NCBI GenBank assembly: GCA_905618905.1
Contig: CAJQTH010000008.1
Span: 1-64,000 of the forward strand
Direction of reading: 5' to 3'
Source: an uncultured Candidatus Pelagibacter sp.
GTDB lineage: Bacteria; Pseudomonadota; Alphaproteobacteria; Pelagibacterales; Pelagibacteraceae
Length of the DNA stretch: 64,000 nt
The translations under genes were made by a program, and so were the position numbers. Each line of letters opens with the position of its first letter. Position 1 is the first letter of the stretch. Positions 17,810-26,500 of this stretch are shown here, piece by piece. Under the pieces are notes generated by a model, which searched no databases, was not told the DNA's origin, and was given only the letters and a program-made list of their open reading frames with translations.

Positions 17810-19210
17810 ATGAGTTTTAAAGATAACGTTAACTTACATGTAGATAAATCAGCTAAATTACTAAATTTTAGTGATGATTTACTTGAACATCTAAAATCTA
17901 CTCACTCATTAATTAAAGTAAATGTGGGTGTTGTCTTAGATGGTAAAATTAATAACTTTACTGGATGGAGAGCAGTTCACTCAGAACACATACTTCCAAC
18001 TAAAGGTGGACTAAGATATTCTCAAACCGTTGATCAAGATGATACAGAAGCTTTGGCATCTTTAATGACTTACAAATGTGCAATAGTTAATATTCCTTTT
18101 GGAGGTGCAAAAGGGGGTTTAAAAATTAATCCTAAGAATTACACCATGCCTCAACTTAGAGAAATTACCGAAGCCTTTGCAAGTAAACTAATTAATAAAG
18201 GTTTTATTTCTCCCGCATTAAATGTACCAGCACCAGATGTTGGAACTTCAGAAAGAGAAATGGAATGGATTTTAGAGACTTATAAAACATTAAAACCCGA
18301 TGATATAAATTATAGAGGTTGCGTAACTGGTAAACCTTTACATCGTGGAGGTATTGCTGGAAGAACAGAAGCAACCGGTAGAGGTATTGAAGAAGTAGTT
18401 AGAGAAATATTTAGACACGAAGACGTCGTTAAAGAAGCTGGTTTAAAAAATGAATTAAAAGATAATGAAATTATAGTTCAAGGCTTTGGTAACGTGGGAA
18501 GTAACCTAGCTAAACATTTATATAATAGAGATAGCGCAAAGATTATAGCTATTGGAGAGTTTGATGGTTATTTATACAATAAAAAAGGCATTGATATAAA
18601 TGCACTCATTGAATTTTTTCAAAAAAATAAAAGTATTAATAATCCTAAACTTGGAGAATTTAAAAATAAACCAAGTGAACTCTTAGAATTAGATTGTGAT
18701 ATTTTAATTCCAGCTGCATTGGAGAATGCAATCACTATTGATAATGTAGATAAAATTAAAACAAAATTAATAATTGAAGCTGCTAATGGACCCATTTCAT
18801 TTGAAGCAGATCAAAAATTATTTGAAAAAGGAGTGATGATTATCCCTGATATTTATGTCAATGCAGGTGGAGTAGTAGTTTCTTATTTTGAGTGGGTAAA
18901 AGATATTTCTCATATACGTTTTGGTAGGGTTGAAAAAAGATTTCAAGAACAAAAGATATTAGACATTATTGATTTGATAGATAAAAAAACTAATACCAAA
19001 ACAGATTTTGACACTATTAAAAAAATTATTCACGGAGCGGATGAAGAGGATTTAGCTTTTTCAGGCCTAGAAGATAGTATGAGAAATGCATTTATTGAAA
19101 TTTATAATGCTAAAAAACAAATCAAAAAATCATTTAGAGATAGTGCTTATTATGTATCTCTAAAGAAGATAAGAAACTTCTATACAGTAGAAGGCTTCCC
19201 AAAACGATAA
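17810..19210 (+). CDS. gdhA: Glu/Leu/Phe/Val family dehydrogenase (glutamate dehydrogenase)
   Basis: IVNIPFGGAKGGLKINP; QGFGNVGSNLAKHLY; PDIYVNAGGVVVSYFEWV. Confidence 0.93.
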   Translation: MSFKDNVNLHVDKSAKLLNFSDDLLEHLKSTHSLIKVNVGVVLDGKINNFTGWRAVHSEHILPTKGGLRYSQTVDQDDTEALASLMTYKCAIVNIPFGGAKGGLKINPKNYTMPQLREITEAFASKLINKGFISPALNVPAPDVGTSEREMEWILETYKTLKPDDINYRGCVTGKPLHRGGIAGRTEATGRGIEEVVREIFRHEDVVKEAGLKNELKDNEIIVQGFGNVGSNLAKHLYNRDSAKIIAIGEFDGYLYNKKGIDINALIEFFQKNKSINNPKLGEFKNKPSELLELDCDILIPAALENAITIDNVDKIKTKLIIEAANGPISFEADQKLFEKGVMIIPDIYVNAGGVVVSYFEWVKDISHIRFGRVEKRFQEQKILDIIDLIDKKTNTKTDFDTIKKIIHGADEEDLAFSGLEDSMRNAFIEIYNAKKQIKKSFRDSAYYVSLKKIRNFYTVEGFPKR

Positions 19211-19264
19211 TGGCAGCTTAATTTTATTTATAATTAAATTAATAGAAGACTCTCAATCTATGAT

Positions 19265-19816
19265 TTGTTAGCATTTAATATGAGAAAATTATTGGGGACT
19301 AGCTTTATTAGCAAGCTTTTGACCATTTTAATCTTAAGTTTATTATTATCTAATGGTGCTAGAGCAGGTTGTGATGATGCTCCAGTTGATGGGGTGGATT
19401 ATTCTAATTGTCAATTTTCAGAAGGCCAAGATTTAAGTAGAGCCTATATACCAAATTCTAATTTATCTTTTATTAGCTTCATTAAAGTTACCTTTGATAA
19501 AGGGGTAATGATGAACGCTACATTAGCTAATGGTAATTTTGTTGAATCTTCTTTTATTAGAACAAATTTATATGAAGCAAATCTTGAAGGGGGTATTTTT
19601 GAAAAAGCTAACTTTTCGAGTGCTAATTTAACAAGAGTAAACTTTAAAGGAGCTTCATTGATTGAGACTAACTTTACTAACGGTAACCTTTTTGAGGCAG
19701 ATTTAACGGGTGCTAATATTTTAAATGCCAACTTTGAAGGTGCCAATTTAAATAATGCAACTTGGATTGATGGAAATAAATGTTCTTTAGGTTCTATTGG
19801 TAAATGTAATAAATAA
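19265..19816 (+). CDS. Secreted pentapeptide-repeat protein
   Basis: Signal-like N-terminus, then A(N/D)Lxx repeats: ANLEGGIFEKANFSSANLTRVNFKGASL...ADLTGANILNANFEGANL. Confidence 0.88.
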   Translation: MLAFNMRKLLGTSFISKLLTILILSLLLSNGARAGCDDAPVDGVDYSNCQFSEGQDLSRAYIPNSNLSFISFIKVTFDKGVMMNATLANGNFVESSFIRTNLYEANLEGGIFEKANFSSANLTRVNFKGASLIETNFTNGNLFEADLTGANILNANFEGANLNNATWIDGNKCSLGSIGKCNK

Positions 19817-19840
19817 AAATAATTCTTAGGAATTATTACT

Positions 19841-20749
19841 TTATTTTAGGGGTTTAATTTTTTGATTAATGACAAGAACAGCACCAATTATTAGAATAGG
19901 TAAGCCTATTATCAAATCATGTTGCCATTCTAAGTTTTCAAACACGGTTGAGATTAATAAAGCAAGTACAGGCATTACAACCCCTACATAACCAGCTCTT
20001 CCAGCCCCAACTTTCTCTAATAATCTTAAATAAAAAATAAAAGCAAATATTGATCCTACGATAGATAAATAAGCAAGTGATGCAATATAACTGAAGTTAT
20101 ATTCAAATAATAATTCTGTGCCTTTTACTTGAGTGATTAATAGTGTGATCAGTGAACCATAAAGCATTGAATACGCAAGTGTTGGTATTAATGAAAAGTT
20201 ATTATTTAAGTTTCTTTGGTGAATCATGTTCCCTGTTGATGCACTAAATGTACCAAGTAATGCTAAAAATAATCCAACATGTGCTCCATTACTTAAGCTA
20301 AAGTTGAAAATCTCATCATTGAAAATGATTATAATTCCAATCATTCCAATACTTGCTCCAAGTAAAGTTTTTAAAGAAGGTTTCTTTTTAAAATAAAAGC
20401 CTTCACCTAAAATATTCATAATAACTACCGTTGAAAAAACAACTGCTGGAAATGCGCTTATTAAATAAGTATTTGATAGATAAAAGAAAACGTAATTAAG
20501 AGAATAAAGACAAATACCGAAGAGCAAAAACCAAAGATGCTGGTTTAAAGAAAACTTAAGATTCTTCTTCTTATAAATTAAATAAACAAAAATAATTATT
20601 GCAGCTATCAAAAATCTATAAAACACTGATACTAATGGATCAACGTAACCTAACTGAAATTTGATGACATACCAAGTAGGGGACCAGCAAAAAAGTGTGA
20701 CAATAAATAAGATAAAATTGTTCATTAATAAACACTTATAATCAATCAA
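19841..20749 (-). CDS. EamA/DMT superfamily permease
   Basis: About 10 TM, two EamA halves; LLGASIGMIGIIIIF. Confidence 0.85.
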   Translation of the reverse strand: MIDYKCLLMNNFILFIVTLFCWSPTWYVIKFQLGYVDPLVSVFYRFLIAAIIIFVYLIYKKKNLKFSLNQHLWFLLFGICLYSLNYVFFYLSNTYLISAFPAVVFSTVVIMNILGEGFYFKKKPSLKTLLGASIGMIGIIIIFNDEIFNFSLSNGAHVGLFLALLGTFSASTGNMIHQRNLNNNFSLIPTLAYSMLYGSLITLLITQVKGTELLFEYNFSYIASLAYLSIVGSIFAFIFYLRLLEKVGAGRAGYVGVVMPVLALLISTVFENLEWQHDLIIGLPILIIGAVLVINQKIKPLK

Positions 20750-20803
20750 TCTTAAAAAAATATAAGATTAATCTAACAATTTTAATATATAAATTTAGTT
20801 GTT

Positions 20804-21232
20804 ATGAAAAAAGTACTTCTAATTTTAACTCTGTTTATATCATTAAGTAATATTTCTTACTCAGATAATCATTTTCCAATCACAAGAGATTCTGAATTAA
20901 TGATAGCTAGAGGTAAAATCGCATACCAAAATAATTGTGTAAGTTGCCATCAGGTTAATTTATCAGGCGCTGAAAACTGGAAGAGTGTTGATGAGGATGG
21001 TCACCGTAAAGCACCCCCATTAAATGGTACAGGGCACACTTGGCACCATGATGATGAAACATTACATAAAATTATTAAATATGGATTAGTTGGAATAATA
21101 AGTGATTACGAGGGAAAAATGGGTGGGTTTAAAGATAACCTTAATGACAAAGATATAGATTCAGTTTTAGCTTATATTAAAAGTTTTTGGCCAGATGATT
21201 ATTATCAACATCAAATAAATTTAAGTAAATAA
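20804..21232 (+). CDS. Secreted c-type cytochrome
   Basis: Signal peptide; GKIAYQNNCVSCHQVNLSGAENWK (CxxCH); distal GKMGGFKDNLNDKDIDSVLAYIKSFWP. Confidence 0.88.
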   Translation: MKKVLLILTLFISLSNISYSDNHFPITRDSELMIARGKIAYQNNCVSCHQVNLSGAENWKSVDEDGHRKAPPLNGTGHTWHHDDETLHKIIKYGLVGIISDYEGKMGGFKDNLNDKDIDSVLAYIKSFWPDDYYQHQINLSK

Positions 21233-21237
21233 ATTAT

Positions 21238-21675
21238 ATGGCAACAGATACATTTCATTGGGGATGCAAACATAGCTGGAGAACTAGTGCAAAGAATACG
21301 ATGTGGTGTGTTGTTGGTTGTTCCATTGGAGATTTTGGAACCATATTATTTTTTCAGTTAAGTAAAATTCCTTTTCCACTATTAGGTATTATGATTTTAG
21401 CAATCATTAATGGTTTACTCACTAGCACTATGCTTGAGACTTATATTTTAATGAAACAAAAATTTGGTTTTATTAACGCATTAAAGACAGCTTGTGGCAT
21501 GAGTTTTATCTCAATGGTTAGTATGGAAATTTCTATGAATGCTACGGATTATTTTTTAACTGGTGGAGCTCAACTTACGTGGTGGGTAGTACCCATTATG
21601 TTAATAGTTGGTTTTTTAACACCATGGCCTTATAATTACTGGAGACTTAAAAAATTTAATCAAGCGTGTCATTAA
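21238..21675 (+). CDS. DUF4396-like membrane protein
   Basis: HSWRTSAKNTMWCVVGCSIGDFGTI and several TM segments. Confidence 0.65.
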   Translation: MATDTFHWGCKHSWRTSAKNTMWCVVGCSIGDFGTILFFQLSKIPFPLLGIMILAIINGLLTSTMLETYILMKQKFGFINALKTACGMSFISMVSMEISMNATDYFLTGGAQLTWWVVPIMLIVGFLTPWPYNYWRLKKFNQACH

Positions 21676-21866
21676 ATATTAAAATGTTTACAACTTCTGA
21701 AATTATTCTAGCAGTTATTATTGTTACTTTATCTGTTGTTATGCCTATCTATTATTATTATCAAAAGAAGAAAAACCCCAAACAAGACAGCAAACCTTCA
21801 GATGGTAATGAGATAAAGAATTATATTGATAAGATTAATGAAATTACCCGTAAAAAACATAAATGA
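21666..21866 (+). CDS. Small single-TM hypothetical protein
   Basis: 66 aa with one TM helix, overlaps neighbours by a few bases. Confidence 0.55.
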   Translation: MSLNIKMFTTSEIILAVIIVTLSVVMPIYYYYQKKKNPKQDSKPSDGNEIKNYIDKINEITRKKHK

Positions 21867-22027
21867 AAAAACGTTTATCAGGGTGTAGCGAGTGTGGAGA
21901 TGATACTGCTATCTTAACACAAGTAAGCTCAGGCCCTGAAGTGATCTTACTTTGTACAGATTGTTATAATTTTAAGCATTCAAATGAAACACAAAACCAT
22001 ATTGGCCATGAAGAAGAAAAAAGTTAA
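21863..22027 (+). CDS. Small CxxC/CxxC (putative zinc-ribbon) protein
   Basis: 54 aa read from sequence, not in ORF track: MKKRLSGCSECGDDTAILTQVSSGPEVILLCTDCYNFKHSNETQNHIGHEEEKS*. Confidence 0.6.
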   Translation: MKKRLSGCSECGDDTAILTQVSSGPEVILLCTDCYNFKHSNETQNHIGHEEEKS

Positions 22028-22124
22028 AAAATTAAAGACTAAAAAACCTGCACCTAATTTTTATGGTCTTGGCAAATTTAATTACTTTATCTTTAAGTTT
22101 CTTTGTTCAAGATTTAAACTTTGA
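22008..22124 (+). CDS. Possible lysine-rich microprotein
   Basis: MKKKKVKKLKTKKPAPNFYGLGKFNYFIFKFLCSRFKL*; overlaps both neighbours. Confidence 0.35.
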   Translation: MKKKKVKKLKTKKPAPNFYGLGKFNYFIFKFLCSRFKL

Positions 22125-22126
22125 CA

Positions 22127-23080
22127 ATGAGTAGGGACAATAATTCAAAAGGGATAGTTTTAATACTGATTGCAATGAGCTTGTTTGCAATCCAAGACTC
22201 GTTAATTAAATTTATTTTTGAAAAATCTGCTCTTTATGAGATCTTTTTTGGAAGGTACTTGATTGCAGCAACAGTGCTTTTTATTTATTTAAGTTTTAAA
22301 AGACAGAAAGTATCGCTCAAAACACATTATCCCGTATTAACTTTTGTAAGAGTGTTGTTACACTTTATTGCTTTTTCAACTTTTTTTATCTCTATTACTT
22401 ATATGCAACTAGCAACTGCTAATGCTTTATTCTTTTCTTGTCCTTTTTTCGTATCTATCTTTGCTAAATTTTTCTTAAAAGAGTTTATTGGTATTAGAAG
22501 ATGGTCTGCAATTGCCTTTGGTTTTTTTGGTGTATTAATCGTCTTAAACCCTGATTTTGCAAGTTTTGATTATAGAAATTTGTTACCAGTATTAAGTGCT
22601 TTATTTTATGCAGCTTCAATGACTATTACTAAATACACATCGGATAAGGATAATGTGAATACTCAGTTATATTACTTTTATTTAATAGCTCTTATATTGT
22701 GTGGCATCATTTATGTCTTTATGGGCAATGGTCAATTCAACAACACAGATTTTGATCCAACTACACAGTTTATATTTAGAGAGTGGTTTACAAACTTTGA
22801 TTATACTTGGAAATTTATATTATTCTTTGGAGTTGCAGCATCCATTGGGTTTGTATGTATCTTCTCAGCTTATATTATTGCATCTCCATCTGTTGTTTCA
22901 TTGTTTGAATATTCATTAATTATAATGTCAATGATCCCAGGTTACTTTCTATTTAGTGAAATCCCATCACTTAGAACTTTGTCAGGGGTTATTTGCATTA
23001 TCTCAGCTGGCGTTTATATTTATTTTAGAGAAGGCGTTCGAAAACATTACGTTGCATCTAAAATTCCAACTAGAAGATAA
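22127..23080 (+). CDS. EamA/DMT superfamily permease
   Basis: About 10 TM; ATG at 22127 preferred over TTG at 22121. Confidence 0.85.
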   Translation: MSRDNNSKGIVLILIAMSLFAIQDSLIKFIFEKSALYEIFFGRYLIAATVLFIYLSFKRQKVSLKTHYPVLTFVRVLLHFIAFSTFFISITYMQLATANALFFSCPFFVSIFAKFFLKEFIGIRRWSAIAFGFFGVLIVLNPDFASFDYRNLLPVLSALFYAASMTITKYTSDKDNVNTQLYYFYLIALILCGIIYVFMGNGQFNNTDFDPTTQFIFREWFTNFDYTWKFILFFGVAASIGFVCIFSAYIIASPSVVSLFEYSLIIMSMIPGYFLFSEIPSLRTLSGVICIISAGVYIYFREGVRKHYVASKIPTRR

Positions 23081-23091
23081 ACTAATTAATT

Positions 23092-23132
23092 ATCATTCCA
23101 TCACCTAGACACTTGATTTAAGGTTTAGTAGT
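23092..23132 (+). repeat. Intergenic hairpin element, copy 1
   Basis: ATCATTCCATCACCTAGACACTTGATTTAAGGTTTAGTAG; shares a 21-bp perfect block with copy 2. Confidence 0.7.
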
Positions 23133-23247
23133 ATACTTTTATGTGTTGGTTAATCTTAATATCCTTTCTAAGCCTACTTAGTATTAGCTTTAAGTTAAAA
23201 TTTTTAAAGAAATTGAGTAAGCTCCTTAATCTGTGTATTGTCTATCA

Positions 23248-23775
23248 ATGGCTAAAGTTGCAAAAGATAAATGGGATAAGGTAATTGAACATTTAACACA
23301 TTCAGACAGTGATCTTGAGAAAGTATTAAGCTTATTAAAGGGGTGTGACCAAGGGAATGCATCTAATTATGATATTAATAGAGCTTCTTATTCATTAAAT
23401 ATTATTGCGATAGTTACACAAAAGCAACTTGATCCAGAAAATAAAGACAAGTCACTTACTCATATAATTAGACAGTGGGTTAAATCAAAAGACTTTATTC
23501 AATTTTATAATTTGATGAGAAAACAAGAAAATATTACTTGGGATAAGAGTAAACTTGAAGATTACACAAAGCAATTAAAAGACCTTTGGTACAGTAAATC
23601 ACAATCTAAAAACAAAGAATATTTTAAAAAAATAGACGGATTTAAAAAAACAGCTGGGGCAAATCTTTTAGAAAAAGATAGTAAAGAAGAGCTAAGACCG
23701 AAAGCTAAAATAATTGAGAAAACCTTTGATAAGATAAAACAGAATGAACGACGGTCTCGCACAAACGTTGCTTAA
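23248..23775 (+). CDS. Hypothetical protein
   Basis: About 175 aa ORF (track start 23233; internal ATG at 23248 likelier), no family recognised. Confidence 0.6.
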   Translation: MAKVAKDKWDKVIEHLTHSDSDLEKVLSLLKGCDQGNASNYDINRASYSLNIIAIVTQKQLDPENKDKSLTHIIRQWVKSKDFIQFYNLMRKQENITWDKSKLEDYTKQLKDLWYSKSQSKNKEYFKKIDGFKKTAGANLLEKDSKEELRPKAKIIEKTFDKIKQNERRSRTNVA

Positions 23776-23790
23776 TACAAACTAGATATA

Positions 23791-23955
23791 ATGATGGATC
23801 AGATATTACCCTTTGTTTATATGCTAGGGATACTCTTATTAGTACTCCCAGCTTTTCTACAATCTAATTCTAAATTAAAACAATTCTTAACTAATCTTGC
23901 TATTTGGATTGTCATTATCCTTATAATTCTAACGATTATCTATTTCATTAAGTGA
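23791..23955 (+). CDS. Small hydrophobic protein, two TM
   Basis: 54 aa: MMDQILPFVYMLGILLLVLPAFLQSNSKLKQFLTNLAIWIVIILIILTIIYFIK*; not in ORF track. Confidence 0.55.
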   Translation: MMDQILPFVYMLGILLLVLPAFLQSNSKLKQFLTNLAIWIVIILIILTIIYFIK

Positions 23956-23957
23956 TA

Positions 23958-23998
23958 ATCATTCCATCACCTAGACACCTGATTAGAGGTTTGGTAGG
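23958..23998 (+). repeat. Intergenic hairpin element, copy 2
   Basis: ATCATTCCATCACCTAGACACCTGATTAGAGGTTTGGTAGG; starts 2 nt after the preceding stop. Confidence 0.7.
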
Positions 23999-24010
23999 AT
24001 TTTGAATTAG

Positions 24011-24493
24011 ATGAAAAAGAAAATAGATAAAAAGAAATACAAAAAAGCTTTAGATTTTACCTAGAAGATACACTTTAAACAAAACCGTAAAGGAACAGGT
24101 ATTCCTTACTTCACTCACTTAGTATCCGTTAGTAACAATATCATAGAAGATGGTGGCACTACTGATGAAGCTATAGGAGGTTTATTACACGACGCTGTAG
24201 AAGATCAGGGTGGATTAAGAATTTTAAAAGAAATTAAAAAACAGTTTGGTAGTAAAGTTGCTAAAATAGTTGATGAACTTAAAGAATATCAAGATATGAG
24301 GGACCGTGAAAGAGCAGAGGAACTTAAGAGATTAAGAGAGGAAGATAATAAGGTAAAATTTACTTCTGTAGAGCCTTTTAGAAAAGATCCAAATTGCGGA
24401 ATGAAATTTGTGAGCTGTTCTGATCCAATTAATAAAGGGAAACTTGGTTCATCTAGGTCTTTTCTTAATAAAAGGGATAGGGGATACTATTAA
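24011..24493 (+). pseudogene. HD-domain (RelA/SpoT-like hydrolase) gene with in-frame TAG
   Basis: MKKKIDKKKYKKALDFT*KIHFKQNRKGTGIPYFTHLVSVSNNIIEDGGTTDEAIGGLLHDAVEDQGGLRILKEIKKQFGSKVAKIVDELKEYQDM...; TAG at 24062-24064, then open and in frame to 24493. Confidence 0.7.
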
Positions 24494-24630
24494 AAATAGA
24501 GACGGTACATAAAGTTAACCGAGACTACTGTTAAGACAATAACTAGTAAGTAGAGAGATATATAATCTTTTGGGGTTAACATGGCTTATAAATACTCTTA
24601 TTGTTAGTTACTAGCTAGCTTCTTTATTTG

Positions 24631-24906
24631 TTATTTTTCACAAGCAAGTGTTGCAAATTCAGTTAGTTGTTGAATTTCATCAGGCTCTTTACTGAACACT
24701 TCATCGATCTCTTCATCACTAAATTTCTCACTTAATTTATCAATTGTGCATGTGCAATATATTTTAGCGCCATCTGTACCTAGATATTGTTTAGAGTTAG
24801 TGTAACAACCAACATATAATTCCTTCTCGTATTCAGGGCTTAGAGCATGACTTTTAGAGGTAAAAAGGAGGATAAAGATTAGTAAATATTTATATTTTTT
24901 GATCAT
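24631..24906 (-). CDS. Small secreted cysteine-containing hypothetical protein
   Basis: MIKKYKYLLIFILLFTSKSHA signal peptide, then CYTNSKQYLGTDGAKIYCTCTIDKLSEKFSDEEIDEVF. Confidence 0.65.
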   Translation of the reverse strand: MIKKYKYLLIFILLFTSKSHALSPEYEKELYVGCYTNSKQYLGTDGAKIYCTCTIDKLSEKFSDEEIDEVFSKEPDEIQQLTEFATLACEK

Positions 24907-26344
24907 ATTCGCCAACTTTGCCAGTTTTTTGTAAAAGGTCATCAATAAAATCAAAGATCTTTTTCTTTCTCTCATTCGATGTTGGGCTTTCAGTAACAAT
25001 TACAAGTGATGGCTTATTTGATGAGGCTCTAATCAATCCCCATGAGCCATCTTTAAAAGAAAATCTGATACCATTAACTGTTAGAACTTCACTAATCTCC
25101 TGGTTATCAATTTTAGTTTTATTATCTTTAATAACGTTCACTTGTTTAACTAAATCTTCAACCACTTGATATTTCTCTTCATCTTTACAAAATGGAGCCA
25201 TCGTTGGTGTTTGAAAAGTGTTAGGTAATTCTTTTATAATCTCATGCATAGTTTTGTTTTCATTATCAAGTAAATGACACACATGTATTGCTGAATTAAT
25301 TCCATCATCATATCCAAAACCTAATGGTTGGTTAAAGAAAAAGTGCCCACTTTTCTCAAATCCAGCTAAAGCTTTTTCAGTATTAACTTTTCTTTTAATG
25401 TGTGAGTGACCTGTCTTCCAATAAATAGTTTCACAGTTATTCTCAGTTAAAACTTTATCAGTTGCGTACAATCCAGTTGATTTTACATCAACGATAAACT
25501 TAGAGCCTTTGTGAGTTTTAGATAAATTTCTAGCAATCAATAATCCAATTTTATCTGAAAATATTTCATCACCCGTATTATCAATTACACCAACTCTATC
25601 GCCATCTCCATCAAAACCAAAACCAATATCAGCATTATTATCTTTAACTGCTTTTGCAATTGCATGTAGCATCTCTAAATCTTCAGGATTTGGATTATAT
25701 TTTGGAAAAGTCCAATCAAGATTGCAATCTAATTCTATTACCTCACAACCAATACCTCTTAAAATTTCAGGGGCAAATATTCCAGCTGTACCATTACCAC
25801 AAGCAACAACTGCTTTAATTTTTTTTGTTATTTTATTTTTATTTATTAAATCATTTTTATAAATTTGTTGAAAACCTTCTATTTGTTTTTCACTACCTTC
25901 GCCTTTTATGAAGTTTTCATTTAAAGTAATCTCTTTTAATTCTTTCATCTCTTCTGGTGCGTGGGTTAAACCTTTTTTGATACCCATTTTAACTCCAGTC
26001 CAACCATTTTCATTATGACTAGCAGTTACCATTGCAACAGCATCAGCATCTAAATTAAATTGTGCAAAATAAACAGTGGGGGATAGAGATAAACCTATAT
26101 CTTCAATATTACATCCTGTTGAAAGTAGTCCTTTTTTAAGAGCCGTTTTAATTTCCTCACTGTAAGATCTGTAATCATGACCTACGATTACTCTTGGATT
26201 CGTTTTTTTTGTATGTTTTATAATTTGAGTACCTAAACCTTTGCCGAGATTCTCTATTCCGAGTTGGTTTATGTCCTTCTCATACAGCCACCTTGCGTCA
26301 TACTCCCTGAAGCCATATGGGTCTATTTTTAAATTTGTTGTCAT
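24890..26344 (-). CDS. Phosphomannomutase/phosphoglucomutase
   Basis: VTASHNENGWTGVKMG (phosphoserine loop), GFGFDGDGDRVGVID, KSGHFFF. Confidence 0.93.
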   Translation of the reverse strand: MTTNLKIDPYGFREYDARWLYEKDINQLGIENLGKGLGTQIIKHTKKTNPRVIVGHDYRSYSEEIKTALKKGLLSTGCNIEDIGLSLSPTVYFAQFNLDADAVAMVTASHNENGWTGVKMGIKKGLTHAPEEMKELKEITLNENFIKGEGSEKQIEGFQQIYKNDLINKNKITKKIKAVVACGNGTAGIFAPEILRGIGCEVIELDCNLDWTFPKYNPNPEDLEMLHAIAKAVKDNNADIGFGFDGDGDRVGVIDNTGDEIFSDKIGLLIARNLSKTHKGSKFIVDVKSTGLYATDKVLTENNCETIYWKTGHSHIKRKVNTEKALAGFEKSGHFFFNQPLGFGYDDGINSAIHVCHLLDNENKTMHEIIKELPNTFQTPTMAPFCKDEEKYQVVEDLVKQVNVIKDNKTKIDNQEISEVLTVNGIRFSFKDGSWGLIRASSNKPSLVIVTESPTSNERKKKIFDFIDDLLQKTGKVGEYDQKI

Positions 26345-26453
26345 TGTTAACCTTTCTTACATTCATTTTATTTTTTTATTGATATTTCTTTTCTATGTTC
26401 TATAAACGTTCTGTTGAATAATTATTTATATGGTATATCAATGCTTTCAGCAT

Positions 26454-26468
26454 ACAACATATAGTTGT
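26454..26468. promoter_or_regulatory. Palindromic NrdR-box-like site upstream of nrdA
   Basis: ACAAC-ATATA-GTTGT perfect inverted repeat 32 bp before the nrdA start. Confidence 0.4.
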
Positions 26469-26500
26469 TTTGCAAAAATAAACTAAAAAAAACATAAAAT

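Noticed and set aside
23141-23284. 47-aa hydrophobic ORF MCWLILISFLSLLSISFKLKFLKK...
   Set aside because: Overlaps the start of the 23248 gene out of frame; cannot be distinguished from chance in AT-rich DNA.
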